Source: Microbacterium sp. SYP-A9085 (GTDB lineage: Bacteria; Actinomycetota; Actinomycetes; Actinomycetales; Microbacteriaceae). Taken from it: a stretch of 64,000 bases of DNA. Every line of letters begins with the position of its first letter. Position 1 is the stretch's first letter. The stretch spans positions 174,613 to 238,612 of the forward strand of contig NZ_WJII01000005.1 of NCBI RefSeq assembly GCF_009649635.1, in the 5' to 3' direction. Positions 39,681 through 47,255 of the stretch are shown here, one piece after another. The position numbers and the translations under genes were made by a program. The notes under the pieces were generated by a model that saw only the letters and a program-made list of their open reading frames with translations, did no database searches and had not been told where the DNA came from.

Positions 39681-39706
39681 GAAACCCCCGGTGAGCCGGG
39701 GGTTTC
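39681..39706. terminator. Terminator between tRNA-Gly and integrase
   Basis: A perfect 11-bp stem GAAACCCCCGG/CCGGGGGTTTC with TGAG loop. It lies just inside attL, six bases after CCA, and can serve both the tRNA and the convergent integrase gene. Confidence 0.88.
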
Positions 39707-39712
39707 CGCATC

Positions 39713-40570
39713 TCAGGCGTTGCCACGCTCCACTGCTGGAGGGGTTGGTCGTGCCACCCGCGTGCCACTAGTACCCCCGAGAGCGCCGCCGGAGAGGCCG
39801 TCCATGGCCGCTGCGATGAGCGCGTTTCGCTCCTCCGCGGCGTGCTGATAGATCATCGCCGCGCGGGCTGTGCGGTGCCCGGCTCGCGCCATCAGTTCCC
39901 GCGTCGTCGCGCCGCTCTGCGCTGCCAGCGTGAGCCCCGCGTGGCGCACGTCGTGGAGGTGGTAGCGCTCGTGCCCGGTCGACCGTGCCGCCTTGCGCCA
40001 TGCCTGCTGTGTTCCGTGCCTGGTGAGCGCTGCGCCGTCGGTTTGGCTGAACATGGGCCCACGTCCGAATCCCTTGGTCTCTGCCAGGTGCTGTGCGAGC
40101 GCCACGGCGACCGAAGGCGGCAGCGTGACCGTGCGCGCCCCACCTGTCTTCGTGTCGGTCACGAGCGTTTCGCCCTGCACGACGATCTCTTGCCGCTCGA
40201 TTCGAAGCGCGCCGGTCGCTGCATCGAAGTCGGCGCGCTGGAGCGCCAGGAGTTCGCCGAGCCGGAGGTGGCCGCCGAACATGACGCGGACGGCGAGCGC
40301 GTAGTGACCGGGCATCGCGGCGACGATCTCGGCGAGCGCATGCGGGTCCATGTGCGGACGCTCGGGCGATTGCGCCACCCCGGCGCCGACGATCCTGCAT
40401 GGGTTATCTGCGATCAATGCGTCAGATGCTGCCGTGTTGAGGACGGCCTTCAGGACTGCGTACGACTGGCGAAGTCGAGTCGCGCCCTCGACGTGACCAG
40501 AATCCGGGCGAGACGGCGCGACAGTCGGCGCGTCGTGGCCGTGCGTAGCGGGCGGCCGGTGCTCTCCCGG
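39713..40570 (-). pseudogene. Tyrosine recombinase (integrase), N-terminus missing
   Basis: The catalytic domain is intact: the first Arg in LRLGELLALQRADF, Lys in DTKTGGARTVTLP, HDVRH (HxxR), and GHRTARAAMIYQH with the nucleophilic Tyr. The frame stays open upstream to a TGA at 40571-40573, adding TRLRQSYAVLKAVLNTAASD, the end of a core-binding domain. Only about 50 residues of it remain and no ATG lies before 40417. A full enzyme has some 100-150 more N-terminal residues. I read it as truncated, so probably inactive; a catalytic-domain-only product from ATG 40417 (234 residues) is possible. Confidence 0.8.
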
Positions 40571-40610
40571 TCAGCGTGGGGCGGCTGGATCCGGCCGGTC
40601 GCCCCACGCG

Positions 40611-41093
40611 CTAATCGGTAGCGTCGTCAGGCAACTGCTCCAGTTCCAATACCTCGGCCTCGACGACATCGACCTGCCCGCCCCGCTCCAGAAGGCGCGC
40701 CACGATGCGCTCCAGTTCTGCATCCTCAGGCGTCACGACCACCCGGCTCGGCGCATCCAGCCCGTCCAACTGCGCCGCCCGCTGTGCGACCGCCACACCG
40801 GCACGGAGAGCGCCAGGCCGCGACGCCTCAGCATCCCGCTGCGCAATCGTCCACAGCCGCTCCATCCGAGCCCGCCACAACTCCCGCAGAGTGTTCGGCT
40901 GCGGATCGGGGACCGTGCCCGCGAAGCGCATTACCGCCCGGTATGCGTTGCTCGGATTCGCGTATCCCAACTCGTCGGCGATCTGCTGCCACGTCCGGCC
41001 GATGACGCGAAGGTGCCAACCCTCGGCCGCCCGCTGCATCCCGTCTCCGCGCCGCATCGGCCGGTTTGTCCGAGAGTTGTCATCACCCGCCAT
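40611..41093 (-). CDS. HTH protein resembling phage terminase small subunits
   Basis: A 160-residue protein. The N-terminal HTH (AAEGWHLRVIGRTWQQIADELGYANPSNAYRAVMRF) is followed by a helical ELWRARMERLWTIAQRDAEASRPGALRAGVAVAQRAAQLDGLDAP segment. That order is what I know from TerS-like proteins of actinophages and integrated elements. The C-terminus is acidic and coiled-coil-like. The ATG at 41093 is chosen; an in-frame start at 41201 would run into the terminator-side gap. No TerL is present. Confidence 0.6.
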   Translation of the reverse strand: MAGDDNSRTNRPMRRGDGMQRAAEGWHLRVIGRTWQQIADELGYANPSNAYRAVMRFAGTVPDPQPNTLRELWRARMERLWTIAQRDAEASRPGALRAGVAVAQRAAQLDGLDAPSRVVVTPEDAELERIVARLLERGGQVDVVEAEVLELEQLPDDATD

Positions 41094-41233
41094 GAGATCA
41101 AGACTAGCGGAAAACGGACATCGCTCCCTGGCGAGGACCCTGGCCGCAACTTGTGGATCCTCAATAGGGCCCGGTGTCAGACCGTGAGTGTAGCGTTGCA
41201 ATAACAGGACGCCTCCGGGCCTCCCGTACCAGC

Positions 41234-41259
41234 CAACACCCCGCCTCGGCGGGGTGTTG
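41234..41259. terminator. Terminator between DUF3800 and the HTH gene
   Basis: CAACACCCCGCC and GGCGGGGTGTTG form a perfect 12-bp stem with a TC centre, 18 bp downstream of the DUF3800 stop. Confidence 0.85.
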
Positions 41260-41276
41260 TGTTCTGTCGGTCGGGA

Positions 41277-41993
41277 CTATCGCCAGGTTGGTTGTGGTGC
41301 CCAGATGTAGCGATGAACTGTGATGTTTAGGATCCGGCGCGCGATTCTTCGTACTGCGGCGGCGCTGCGGGGATCCGATTCAGTCATCGTTCGTTGACGA
41401 TTCAAGAAGTAGGTCGCGACGTCCGCTGCCTGAAGTAGACGGCTGGCATGGGAGGGACCAAAGTACAGAGTGTCAGCGAGATTGGTGAGCACTCTCCCCG
41501 TGTACCCGGGCACGCTGCCGATCTTGAAATCCACCAGTTTTCGCCTGCTCGTGGCAGCGCTGTGATGCTCGTCAGCAAGTACAACCCCAACGTCCCCAAG
41601 GCGCGACAGTCGCTTGTCGACCTGGTTGAGAATCTGAGCCAGAGTCAGAAGGTGTGGCGGGTACGGGTCGATGTAGCGGCGCCGCAACGCGTTCAGGTCG
41701 ATACCCCGCCAGATGAACTCGGCGCCGGACTGTTCGAGAATTTTAGCCACGAGGTCGCTTGCCTTCACGCGCCACGCGATCGGGACTGACTTCCACTCCT
41801 CGTTGCCCTGGAACATGCATGATCCGTGGAACTCCGTCCGCGGACGAAAGCCGTCAACGTGCTCCGCGAGAAGTTTCCCCACGCCGTTCAACCCTCGCTC
41901 TACCTTTAGGACCGCTTCGTCGTCCACGATGAGTGCCCCGAAGAAGTAGTAGTCGTTACCTCGAGCCGACTCATCGATGTAGACCGCGCGCAT
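41277..41993 (-). CDS. DUF3800 domain protein
   Basis: A 238-residue protein with the DUF3800 pattern: an N-terminal YIDESARGNDYYFFGALIVDD strand pair, TEFHGS, a central strand VGVVLADEHHSAATSRR, and the C-terminal HASRLLQAADVATYFLNR. These place conserved acids (Asp in YIDES, LADEH, AADVA) as in RNase H-like folds. DUF3800 proteins are common on phages and defence-rich islands, but their activity is not established to my knowledge. The gene is less GC-rich than the flanks and stands in an island, consistent with transfer. Confidence 0.85.
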   Translation of the reverse strand: MRAVYIDESARGNDYYFFGALIVDDEAVLKVERGLNGVGKLLAEHVDGFRPRTEFHGSCMFQGNEEWKSVPIAWRVKASDLVAKILEQSGAEFIWRGIDLNALRRRYIDPYPPHLLTLAQILNQVDKRLSRLGDVGVVLADEHHSAATSRRKLVDFKIGSVPGYTGRVLTNLADTLYFGPSHASRLLQAADVATYFLNRQRTMTESDPRSAAAVRRIARRILNITVHRYIWAPQPTWR

Positions 41994-42076
41994 AGTGCGA
42001 ATCTATCCCCGGCCGCAAAAGGCAAAGCAACTCGCCCCGAGACAGGCGTCGCTGAGCCGCCATGCTCGGCATCCCG

Positions 42077-42538
42077 TCACTGGTAGGCCTTGAATTGCTC
42101 GGCGAGTCGGCTGGACGCGACCGCATCGGACGTGATCATGATTACGCGGCGCTCGACGAAGACCGCTTCTTTCGCTCCGATGTCCAGGGCGCCACTGCGT
42201 AGATAGTTGACCGCTTGGCTTGGGGTGGGGAGTTGAAAGAAGAAGACTGTGCCGCCGTCTTCGTATGGCCTGCACGAGCCGTGCTGTTCGACTGGCGCGT
42301 CGCCACTCTCCAAGATGCCGAGCGTCCCCATAACGTCGTTGGTCTTGCAGGCGAGCGATTGCCATACGGTCTCGATGGTTGCGGGCGCCGTTACGGACGG
42401 CGAGGCGATCGATGACGTCGTCGGCGACCCTTCCTGTGCAATAGGGGTGCCGCCGCAGGCTGCAAGGCTCAATGCGAGTCCGGCAAGTGCAGCCCCCGCA
42501 GTCAGTCGACGGGCAAACCAGATGTTTGATACCCCCAT
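42077..42538 (-). CDS. Small secreted lipoprotein, unknown function
   Basis: A 153-residue protein with a signal peptide and lipobox LAAC (Cys28). A Ser/Thr-rich linker follows, then a compact domain with two more cysteines (SLACKTNDVMG, GSCRPYEDGG) that could form a disulfide. The end has alternating strands (EAVFVERRVIMITSD). It is on the island, upstream of DUF3800. It shares its signal-peptide style with the lipoprotein at 43348 (both have lipidated Cys28) but the mature domains differ. No family recognised. Confidence 0.75.
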   Translation of the reverse strand: MGVSNIWFARRLTAGAALAGLALSLAACGGTPIAQEGSPTTSSIASPSVTAPATIETVWQSLACKTNDVMGTLGILESGDAPVEQHGSCRPYEDGGTVFFFQLPTPSQAVNYLRSGALDIGAKEAVFVERRVIMITSDAVASSRLAEQFKAYQ

Positions 42539-42642
42539 TGCGTAATCCTTCCGTTAACGCTCCACAGCCGAGCGCTGCGCTTCAGTCGTATTCTGCCTAG
42601 CATTGCGATGCGGAGATGACACGCCGGATGGGCAATCCTGCT

Positions 42643-42774
42643 CTAACTGGACGTACCCCAGATGCTCGCACCGAGCCCGAGCAAGAGGCCCGCGCCTGCG
42701 ATCAGGAGGTCGCTGCGGGTAGCCTGGCCGAGTTCTCGGACAAGCGACCTAGCGAGTATCGGCCACTCTCTGCT
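42643..42774 (-). pseudogene. Open fragment encoding a membrane helix, +1 frame after the membrane-anchored gene
   Basis: A 43-codon stop-to-stop stretch in the next frame, overlapping the end of the 42749-43351 gene, with no ATG/GTG/TTG. It encodes LVRELGQATRSDLLIAGAGLLLGLGASIWG, a convincing membrane helix preceded by a basic segment. This looks like a detached C-terminus of the upstream gene (frameshift) or the remnant of another gene. Confidence 0.5.
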
Positions 42775-43351
42775 TCATGAAGGTTGATGGGTGCAGTGCC
42801 TTGGCCTGCGCGAGGCTAGCAGCGCTTACCGCCTCATGTACTTCTTTCAGTTCCCAGTATTGCTCGGTGGTGTCGTCGTCCGGTTCCTGTCCGCGTGCGC
42901 ATGAGTTGGCAATTGCGCTCGCGACCCGGAGGATTACCCCGGAGGTGAGTGACCAGGCCTGTCCTTGAAACTTGGGAAACACCTCGGAATCGGCGAGGTC
43001 GCGCATCAAGATTTCCAAGCGCTGCCGGGCGACCTCATCCGGGAGCATTGCGACGGCTTGGCGCAGACTAAAGAGGCTCCCCTCCCACAGGTGAGCCTCA
43101 TAGTGCTCGTTGAAATCATCGTCACGGCCGCGGCTCTCGTGGCTCAGTCTCTCGTGAGCGATGTTCTCGGCTAACAGAAGATCGGACAACCGGCGGGCCG
43201 CGCTCCGAAGGTCATCGGCGCGATGCTGGACCTGTTCCCGCTGCGACGCCCGCGCGTCGCGACGGTTGGCGTATGCATGTGTCATCCACGTTGCGGTCAG
43301 AGTGCCAAACACGGCGATTGCCGCAGTAAGGACCGTGCCGAGCCAGTTCAC
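42749..43351 (-). CDS. Membrane-anchored protein with helical cytoplasmic domain
   Basis: A 200-residue protein with one N-terminal membrane helix (WLGTVLTAAIAVFGTLTATWM) and then a long charged helical region (RRDARASQREQVQHRADDLRSAARRLSDLLLAEN). The ATG overlaps the stop of the lipoprotein gene at 43348 by four bases, so both are made together. The C-terminus may be cut short: a membrane helix is encoded in the +1 frame straight after. No family recognised. Confidence 0.75.
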   Translation of the reverse strand: MNWLGTVLTAAIAVFGTLTATWMTHAYANRRDARASQREQVQHRADDLRSAARRLSDLLLAENIAHERLSHESRGRDDDFNEHYEAHLWEGSLFSLRQAVAMLPDEVARQRLEILMRDLADSEVFPKFQGQAWSLTSGVILRVASAIANSCARGQEPDDDTTEQYWELKEVHEAVSAASLAQAKALHPSTFMKQRVADTR

Positions 43352-43731
43352 CGTTTGACCTCGGCGCCCCCGAGTTTGTCGATGATGCCCTTATCCTCAC
43401 CCGCCACCGCCCAGCGTTCACCGGCAACGGTGTACATATCCGAATCCCCGGTCGTGGCGATCCACCGATTCTTGGCATCCTCGGAATCGAAGACGAAGAG
43501 CATCGCCATCGGCGGAGCACAAAGAATCGCGTGCGCGCCTTCGGAGATCATCGACTCGGGCAGGTCCTGGGGGTGGTCGCACGAGCCGCCCGCATCCACG
43601 TAGGCATCCTTCAGCGCCTCGGGCGAGGAGTACGACGCCCCTCCCGAACACGCCGCAAGGCCGAGCACCAGCCCGGCGAGTACGAGTCCCGCGCCTACTC
43701 GACCTGCCAGCCCGCCGGCCATGGTCCGCAT
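43348..43731 (-). CDS. Small secreted lipoprotein, first gene of two-gene unit
   Basis: A 127-residue protein: signal peptide, LAAC lipobox (Cys28), then a compact domain starting YSSPEALKDAYVDAGGSCDHP, with one cysteine there and one in AILCAPPM (a possible disulfide). FVFDSEDAKNRWIATTGDSDMYTVAGERWAV suggests a mixed alpha/beta fold. The ATG at 43731 has GGAAGG eight bases upstream; a GTG at 43740 is also in frame. It is coupled to the membrane-anchored gene. The function is unknown. Confidence 0.75.
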   Translation of the reverse strand: MRTMAGGLAGRVGAGLVLAGLVLGLAACSGGASYSSPEALKDAYVDAGGSCDHPQDLPESMISEGAHAILCAPPMAMLFVFDSEDAKNRWIATTGDSDMYTVAGERWAVAGEDKGIIDKLGGAEVKR

Positions 43732-43892
43732 CCCGCTCACCTTCCACTTGATTCGCTCACAGGCTATCCCTACTAATGCCCTAAGTTGGGATGCTCTCGA
43801 CCCCCTGTCGGATGTAAGGCCAGATACCGATATCCGCCCGCCTACGCGACGAAATCACCATGCCGGGGGGTGGCTCTCAGATTCGGCCGCGC

Positions 43893-43922
43893 GTGCCATC
43901 CGCGTGCCATAAGGAGTGGCAC
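43893..43922. promoter_or_regulatory. Clustered GTGCCA sites near attR (candidate recombinase arm sites)
   Basis: GTGCCATCCGCGTGCCAT (43893-43910) contains two direct GTGCCA motifs, followed by TGGCAC in inverse orientation (43917-43922), 94-123 bp inside attR. The near-identical GTGCCACCCGCGTGCCAC lies at 39751-39768 inside attL. Paired repeats near both ends suggest arm-type binding sites. Confidence 0.5.
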
Positions 43923-44015
43923 AAAGGTGAGTCAGCATGACGCAGGGTGCAACGAGTCTTTGCCCGGCCGATCAGGTGTTCCGCAAGATCCCGCCGCAGT
44001 CGGATTCGGGGCAGA

Positions 44016-44064
44016 TCAGTCTTCCAAACTGATTACGCGGGTTCGATTCCCGTCATCCCCTCCA
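44016..44064. repeat. attR: 49-bp copy of tRNA-Gly 3' end
   Basis: Exact copy of 39627-39675. It lacks the acceptor 5' strand and D arm, so it is not a functional tRNA. It marks the right end of the island. Confidence 0.92.
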
Positions 44065-44070
44065 CCGCGT

Positions 44071-44297
44071 CACGTCCGCGCCTGTTCCCAGCGGCCGCGC
44101 CCCGAGGTTTTCGGCAACGAGACCGCCGAGATTGCAAGAACTGCGCCACAGGGGCCGCAATCGCGCAATCTGGAACGGAGCCGCACGATCCGACACGCTC
44201 GCCGGCCACGTAGTCTGCCAACCCCACGTCTGCGCCTGTTTCCGGCGACCGCGCCACCGATCGATGCCGCGGTTGCAGGAAGGTGCCGCAGTCGTGG
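44071..44297. repeat. Two diverged intergenic repeats beside attR
   Basis: CACGTCCGCGCCTGTTCCCA (from 44071) and CACGTCTGCGCCTGTTTCCG (from 44225) open two related stretches of roughly 75-85 bp, also sharing a GATTGCAAGAA-like part. They fill most of the 345-bp gap between attR and the carbonic-anhydrase-like gene, where I see no gene. Confidence 0.6.
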
Positions 44298-44409
44298 TGC
44301 GGGATGCCGCGGGGCGGCACCACGCGAGCCGTCACACAGCGCGCGGAGCGAGACGCGCCGAGCGAGACGCACCGCCGCGCCGCCGCGGCCGCGACGCGCG
44401 ACGCGGTCC

Positions 44410-44946
44410 TTACGCCGGCCGGGCGTCGCGATGCGCGGCGAGGTGCTCCCGGTATGTGTGCGCGTTCGCGACGAGCCGCGCCTTCTCCGCGTCGCTGAGC
44501 TCGCGCCGCACCTTGCCGGGGACGCCCGCGACGAGGGATCCGGCCGGGATGTCGGCGCCTTCCAGCACGACGGCTCCCCCGGCGATCAGGCACCCGGCGC
44601 CGATGCGTGCACCGTTGAGGACCACCGCGCCCATCCCGACGAGCGACCCGTCGCCGATCGTGCAGCCGTGCACGACCGCGTTGTGACCGACGGAGACATC
44701 CCGCCCGATCACGACCGGGGAACCCTTGTCGACGTGCACCGACACGTTGTCCTGCAGGTTGCTTCCGGCGCCGATCGTTATGGTGTCGCCGTCGCCGCGC
44801 AGCACCGCGTTGTACCAGACGCTCGCGCCCTCGGCCAGCCGCACGGCCCCGATCACCCGGGCGCCGGCGGCCACGAACGCGGAGACGTCGATCTGCGGCG
44901 ACACGCCGCCGACGGACAGGACGGATGCTGCGGGGTCAGTCGTCAT
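44410..44946 (-). CDS. Gamma carbonic anhydrase-like left-handed beta-helix protein
   Basis: A 178-residue hexapeptide-repeat protein (VIGAVRLAEGASVWYNAVLRGD ... ITIGAGSNLQDNVSVHVD ... VSVGHNAVVHGCTIGDGSLVGMGAVVLNGARIGAGCLIAGGAVV). Metal-binding histidines of the gamma-CA fold are present (VHVD, GHNAVVHG). Homologues are annotated as gamma carbonic anhydrase or as acyl transferases (PaaY/YrdA type). Activity is uncertain. It lies nine bases after the acyltransferase gene. Confidence 0.9.
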   Translation of the reverse strand: MTTDPAASVLSVGGVSPQIDVSAFVAAGARVIGAVRLAEGASVWYNAVLRGDGDTITIGAGSNLQDNVSVHVDKGSPVVIGRDVSVGHNAVVHGCTIGDGSLVGMGAVVLNGARIGAGCLIAGGAVVLEGADIPAGSLVAGVPGKVRRELSDAEKARLVANAHTYREHLAAHRDARPA

Positions 44947-44955
44947 GCTCCGACT

Positions 44956-47103
44956 TTATCCCGCAGCTCTCTCCCCCAGCGCGTCCTTGATCGCGGCCGT
45001 GTACCAGGGCTCGAGCGTGTTGACCCACGTCACCGTCAGGTGATCCTGATCGCGGAAAAGGTTCGCCCCGCCCACCACCGGGAAGCATGTCGTGTCGTCG
45101 CAGTACGCGTTCGTGAAGTCCAGCAGCGTCACCCCCTCCACGCCCTTCGCGGCCGCCGCCAGGGCATCGTCCGCGGCCAGCGCCTCGGCGCGCGGACGCA
45201 CGCAGTCGGACTGCGCACGCGTGCGCAGGCACTTGTTCGGGTCGGTCTCCCAGACCGGGTTGTCGACGACCGTGATGATCTTCGTGCCGCGCGCCAGCTC
45301 CGGCTTCCACGCGTCGCGATACCCGGCGACGGCCGCGTCGTGCACGGTCGGATATCCGTCCGCGGCGTACGGCGTCGTGGCCAGCGCCGCCGTGAACACG
45401 ACATCCGCCTTCAGGTCGGCGAGGCGCTTCTGTACGGCGCCGCGCCACTGCGTGCACGCGTCGCCGAACGCGCCCGGCGTCGCCAGCGGCGAAGTGCTCC
45501 ATGGGCACGCGCCCTTGAAGAACGTGACCAGGCGCCACCCGTTGCGGTCGGCCATCCGCTGGAACGTGGGAAGCAGCTGGTAGGCGTGGCTGTCGCCGAT
45601 CAGCACGACCACGGGGGCCGCGGCATCCTCCGACCCGAACCCGCACTCCACCGGACGGGCGTCGTTCAGCTGCACGAAGCACTGGTCGTCGTGCGGTGTG
45701 TCGGCCCCGGCGAACCCGGGCGCCGGCAGGATCGTGGTGCCGAATTCGGTTCCCGCGCACGACGGGTCGAGGGCGACGGCGGCGCCGAAGCACGCCGGCG
45801 GATCGTCGCGGACCTGCTGGATCGCCTGCACCCCCTCGCGGTAGGCCGGTGCATTGACGGCCCAGGCGGCGCCCGCGGTACCGGCCACCAGCACCATCGC
45901 CGCCAGCGACGCCAGCAGCGACACGCGCGCACGCCGGGTCGTGAGCTTCTTCCAGCGCCGCACCGGGTCCTCGACGAACCGCTTGGTGAGCCACGCGAGC
46001 ACGAAGCAGATCACCAGCAGCGCCACGCGATGGTAGATCGTCAGCCCCCAGAACGGCACCGACGGCGCGATGATGATCAGCGGCCAGTGCCACAGGTACA
46101 GCGAGTACGAGATGTCGCCGGTGAACTGCGCGGGACGCCACGCCAGCACGCGGGTGGGGTACCACCAGCGGTCGGTGTTGGATGCCGCTATCACGGCCGC
46201 CGCGCCCAGGGCCGGCAGGGCCGCGGCGTACCCGGGGAACGCCGTCTGCCCGTCGAACGTGAACGCCGTGTAGATCAGGGCGAGGATGCCGCCCCAGCCC
46301 AGCACGAAGCTCAGCCACCGCTGGCGCACGTGCATTCCGGGCACGAGCGCGATGATCCCGCCGAGGCCGAACTCCCACATCCGCCCGAACGTGACGAAGT
46401 ACGCCGGTGCCGGGTTCGTGAGGGTGAACACCACGCAGAAAACGAACGATGCCACCGACACCGCGGCAAGGGTGGCGACCACGGCGGACCGGCGCCGGCC
46501 GCGCATCCACCGCACCGCGATCCACGCGGCCAGCAGGATCAGCAGCGGCCACATCACGTAGAACTGCTCCTCCAGCGACAGCGACCAGTAGTGCTGGACC
46601 GTGGTCGGGCTCCCGGAGTGGCCGAGGTAGTCGGCGGAGTTCAGGGCGAGGAACCAGTTCTCCACGTAGAAGGTGGACGCCGTGATCTCCTTCACCTCGT
46701 TCTGCAGCGCCGAGGTGGGCATCAGGTACGGCGACATCACGCACAGCGCGCAGAACAGCAGCACGAGAAGGGATGCCGGCAGCAGCCGCCGCGCGCGGCG
46801 CGCCCAGAACTGCCCCAGCCGCACTCCTCCGGTCGTGCTCAGCTCCCGCCAGATGTGCGCGGTGATGAGGTAGCCCGAGATCACGAAGAACACGTCGACG
46901 CCGACGTATCCGCCCGGCAGCCGGCCGGGCCAGAAGTGGTAGAGCACGACCAGCAGCACCGCTATCGCGCGCAGGCCCTGCACGTGCGGGATGAATCGCG
47001 ACGGCTCCGCGTGCTCGCGCGAGCGGTCACGGCGCAGCCGCCGGCGAGGCGCTGCGGGGACGGTCAGATCCTGCGGGCCGAGGTCGTGGTCTGCGGAAGG
47101 CAC
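44956..47103 (-). CDS. Acyltransferase 3 / SGNH membrane O-acyltransferase
   Basis: About 715 residues. An N-terminal acyltransferase-3 domain of about ten helices (FIPHVQGLRAIAVLLVVLYHF, GVDVFFVISGYLITAHI with its catalytic His region) is fused to a C-terminal extracytoplasmic SGNH domain (VVLIGDSHAYQLLPTF for the Ser block, and DQDHLTVTW for the Asp/His block). Such OafA/OatA-like enzymes O-acetylate cell-surface glycans. The start is uncertain: GTG 47103 begins MPSADHD, ATG 47133 is the alternative, and the open frame reaches 47208. Confidence 0.9.
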   Translation of the reverse strand: MPSADHDLGPQDLTVPAAPRRRLRRDRSREHAEPSRFIPHVQGLRAIAVLLVVLYHFWPGRLPGGYVGVDVFFVISGYLITAHIWRELSTTGGVRLGQFWARRARRLLPASLLVLLFCALCVMSPYLMPTSALQNEVKEITASTFYVENWFLALNSADYLGHSGSPTTVQHYWSLSLEEQFYVMWPLLILLAAWIAVRWMRGRRRSAVVATLAAVSVASFVFCVVFTLTNPAPAYFVTFGRMWEFGLGGIIALVPGMHVRQRWLSFVLGWGGILALIYTAFTFDGQTAFPGYAAALPALGAAAVIAASNTDRWWYPTRVLAWRPAQFTGDISYSLYLWHWPLIIIAPSVPFWGLTIYHRVALLVICFVLAWLTKRFVEDPVRRWKKLTTRRARVSLLASLAAMVLVAGTAGAAWAVNAPAYREGVQAIQQVRDDPPACFGAAVALDPSCAGTEFGTTILPAPGFAGADTPHDDQCFVQLNDARPVECGFGSEDAAAPVVVLIGDSHAYQLLPTFQRMADRNGWRLVTFFKGACPWSTSPLATPGAFGDACTQWRGAVQKRLADLKADVVFTAALATTPYAADGYPTVHDAAVAGYRDAWKPELARGTKIITVVDNPVWETDPNKCLRTRAQSDCVRPRAEALAADDALAAAAKGVEGVTLLDFTNAYCDDTTCFPVVGGANLFRDQDHLTVTWVNTLEPWYTAAIKDALGERAAG

Positions 47104-47255
47104 CCCTCGACGGTAGCCGCTGCCGGCGCCCATGCCCGCATCGGCGCGGCCGTGCCCCGCCCTCAGGTGAGCCGAGCCTTCGCTTCCTTGCGGATTCCCA
47201 CGACGCACGTAACGTTGACGACGACGACGTTGCCCTCACCAGACGGAGGCATGAC

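Larger units (their letters stand above)
39627..44064. mobile_element. Integrated element in tRNA-Gly(TCC), about 4.4 kb, probably decayed
   Basis: Bounded by the 49-bp direct repeats. It contains, all on the minus strand, a truncated tyrosine recombinase next to attL, a TerS-like HTH gene, a DUF3800 gene, a lipoprotein, a membrane-anchored protein and a second lipoprotein. GC is visibly lower in 41.3-43.4 kb than in the flanks. No capsid, terminase large subunit, replication or conjugation genes are present. With the recombinase missing its N-terminus, excision would need help in trans. It could be a relic or a helper-dependent satellite. Confidence 0.88.

Noticed and set aside
44016..44072. 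Second tRNA-Gly gene
   Set aside because: Only the 3' 49 bases are present; the acceptor 5' strand and D arm are missing, so it is an att remnant.
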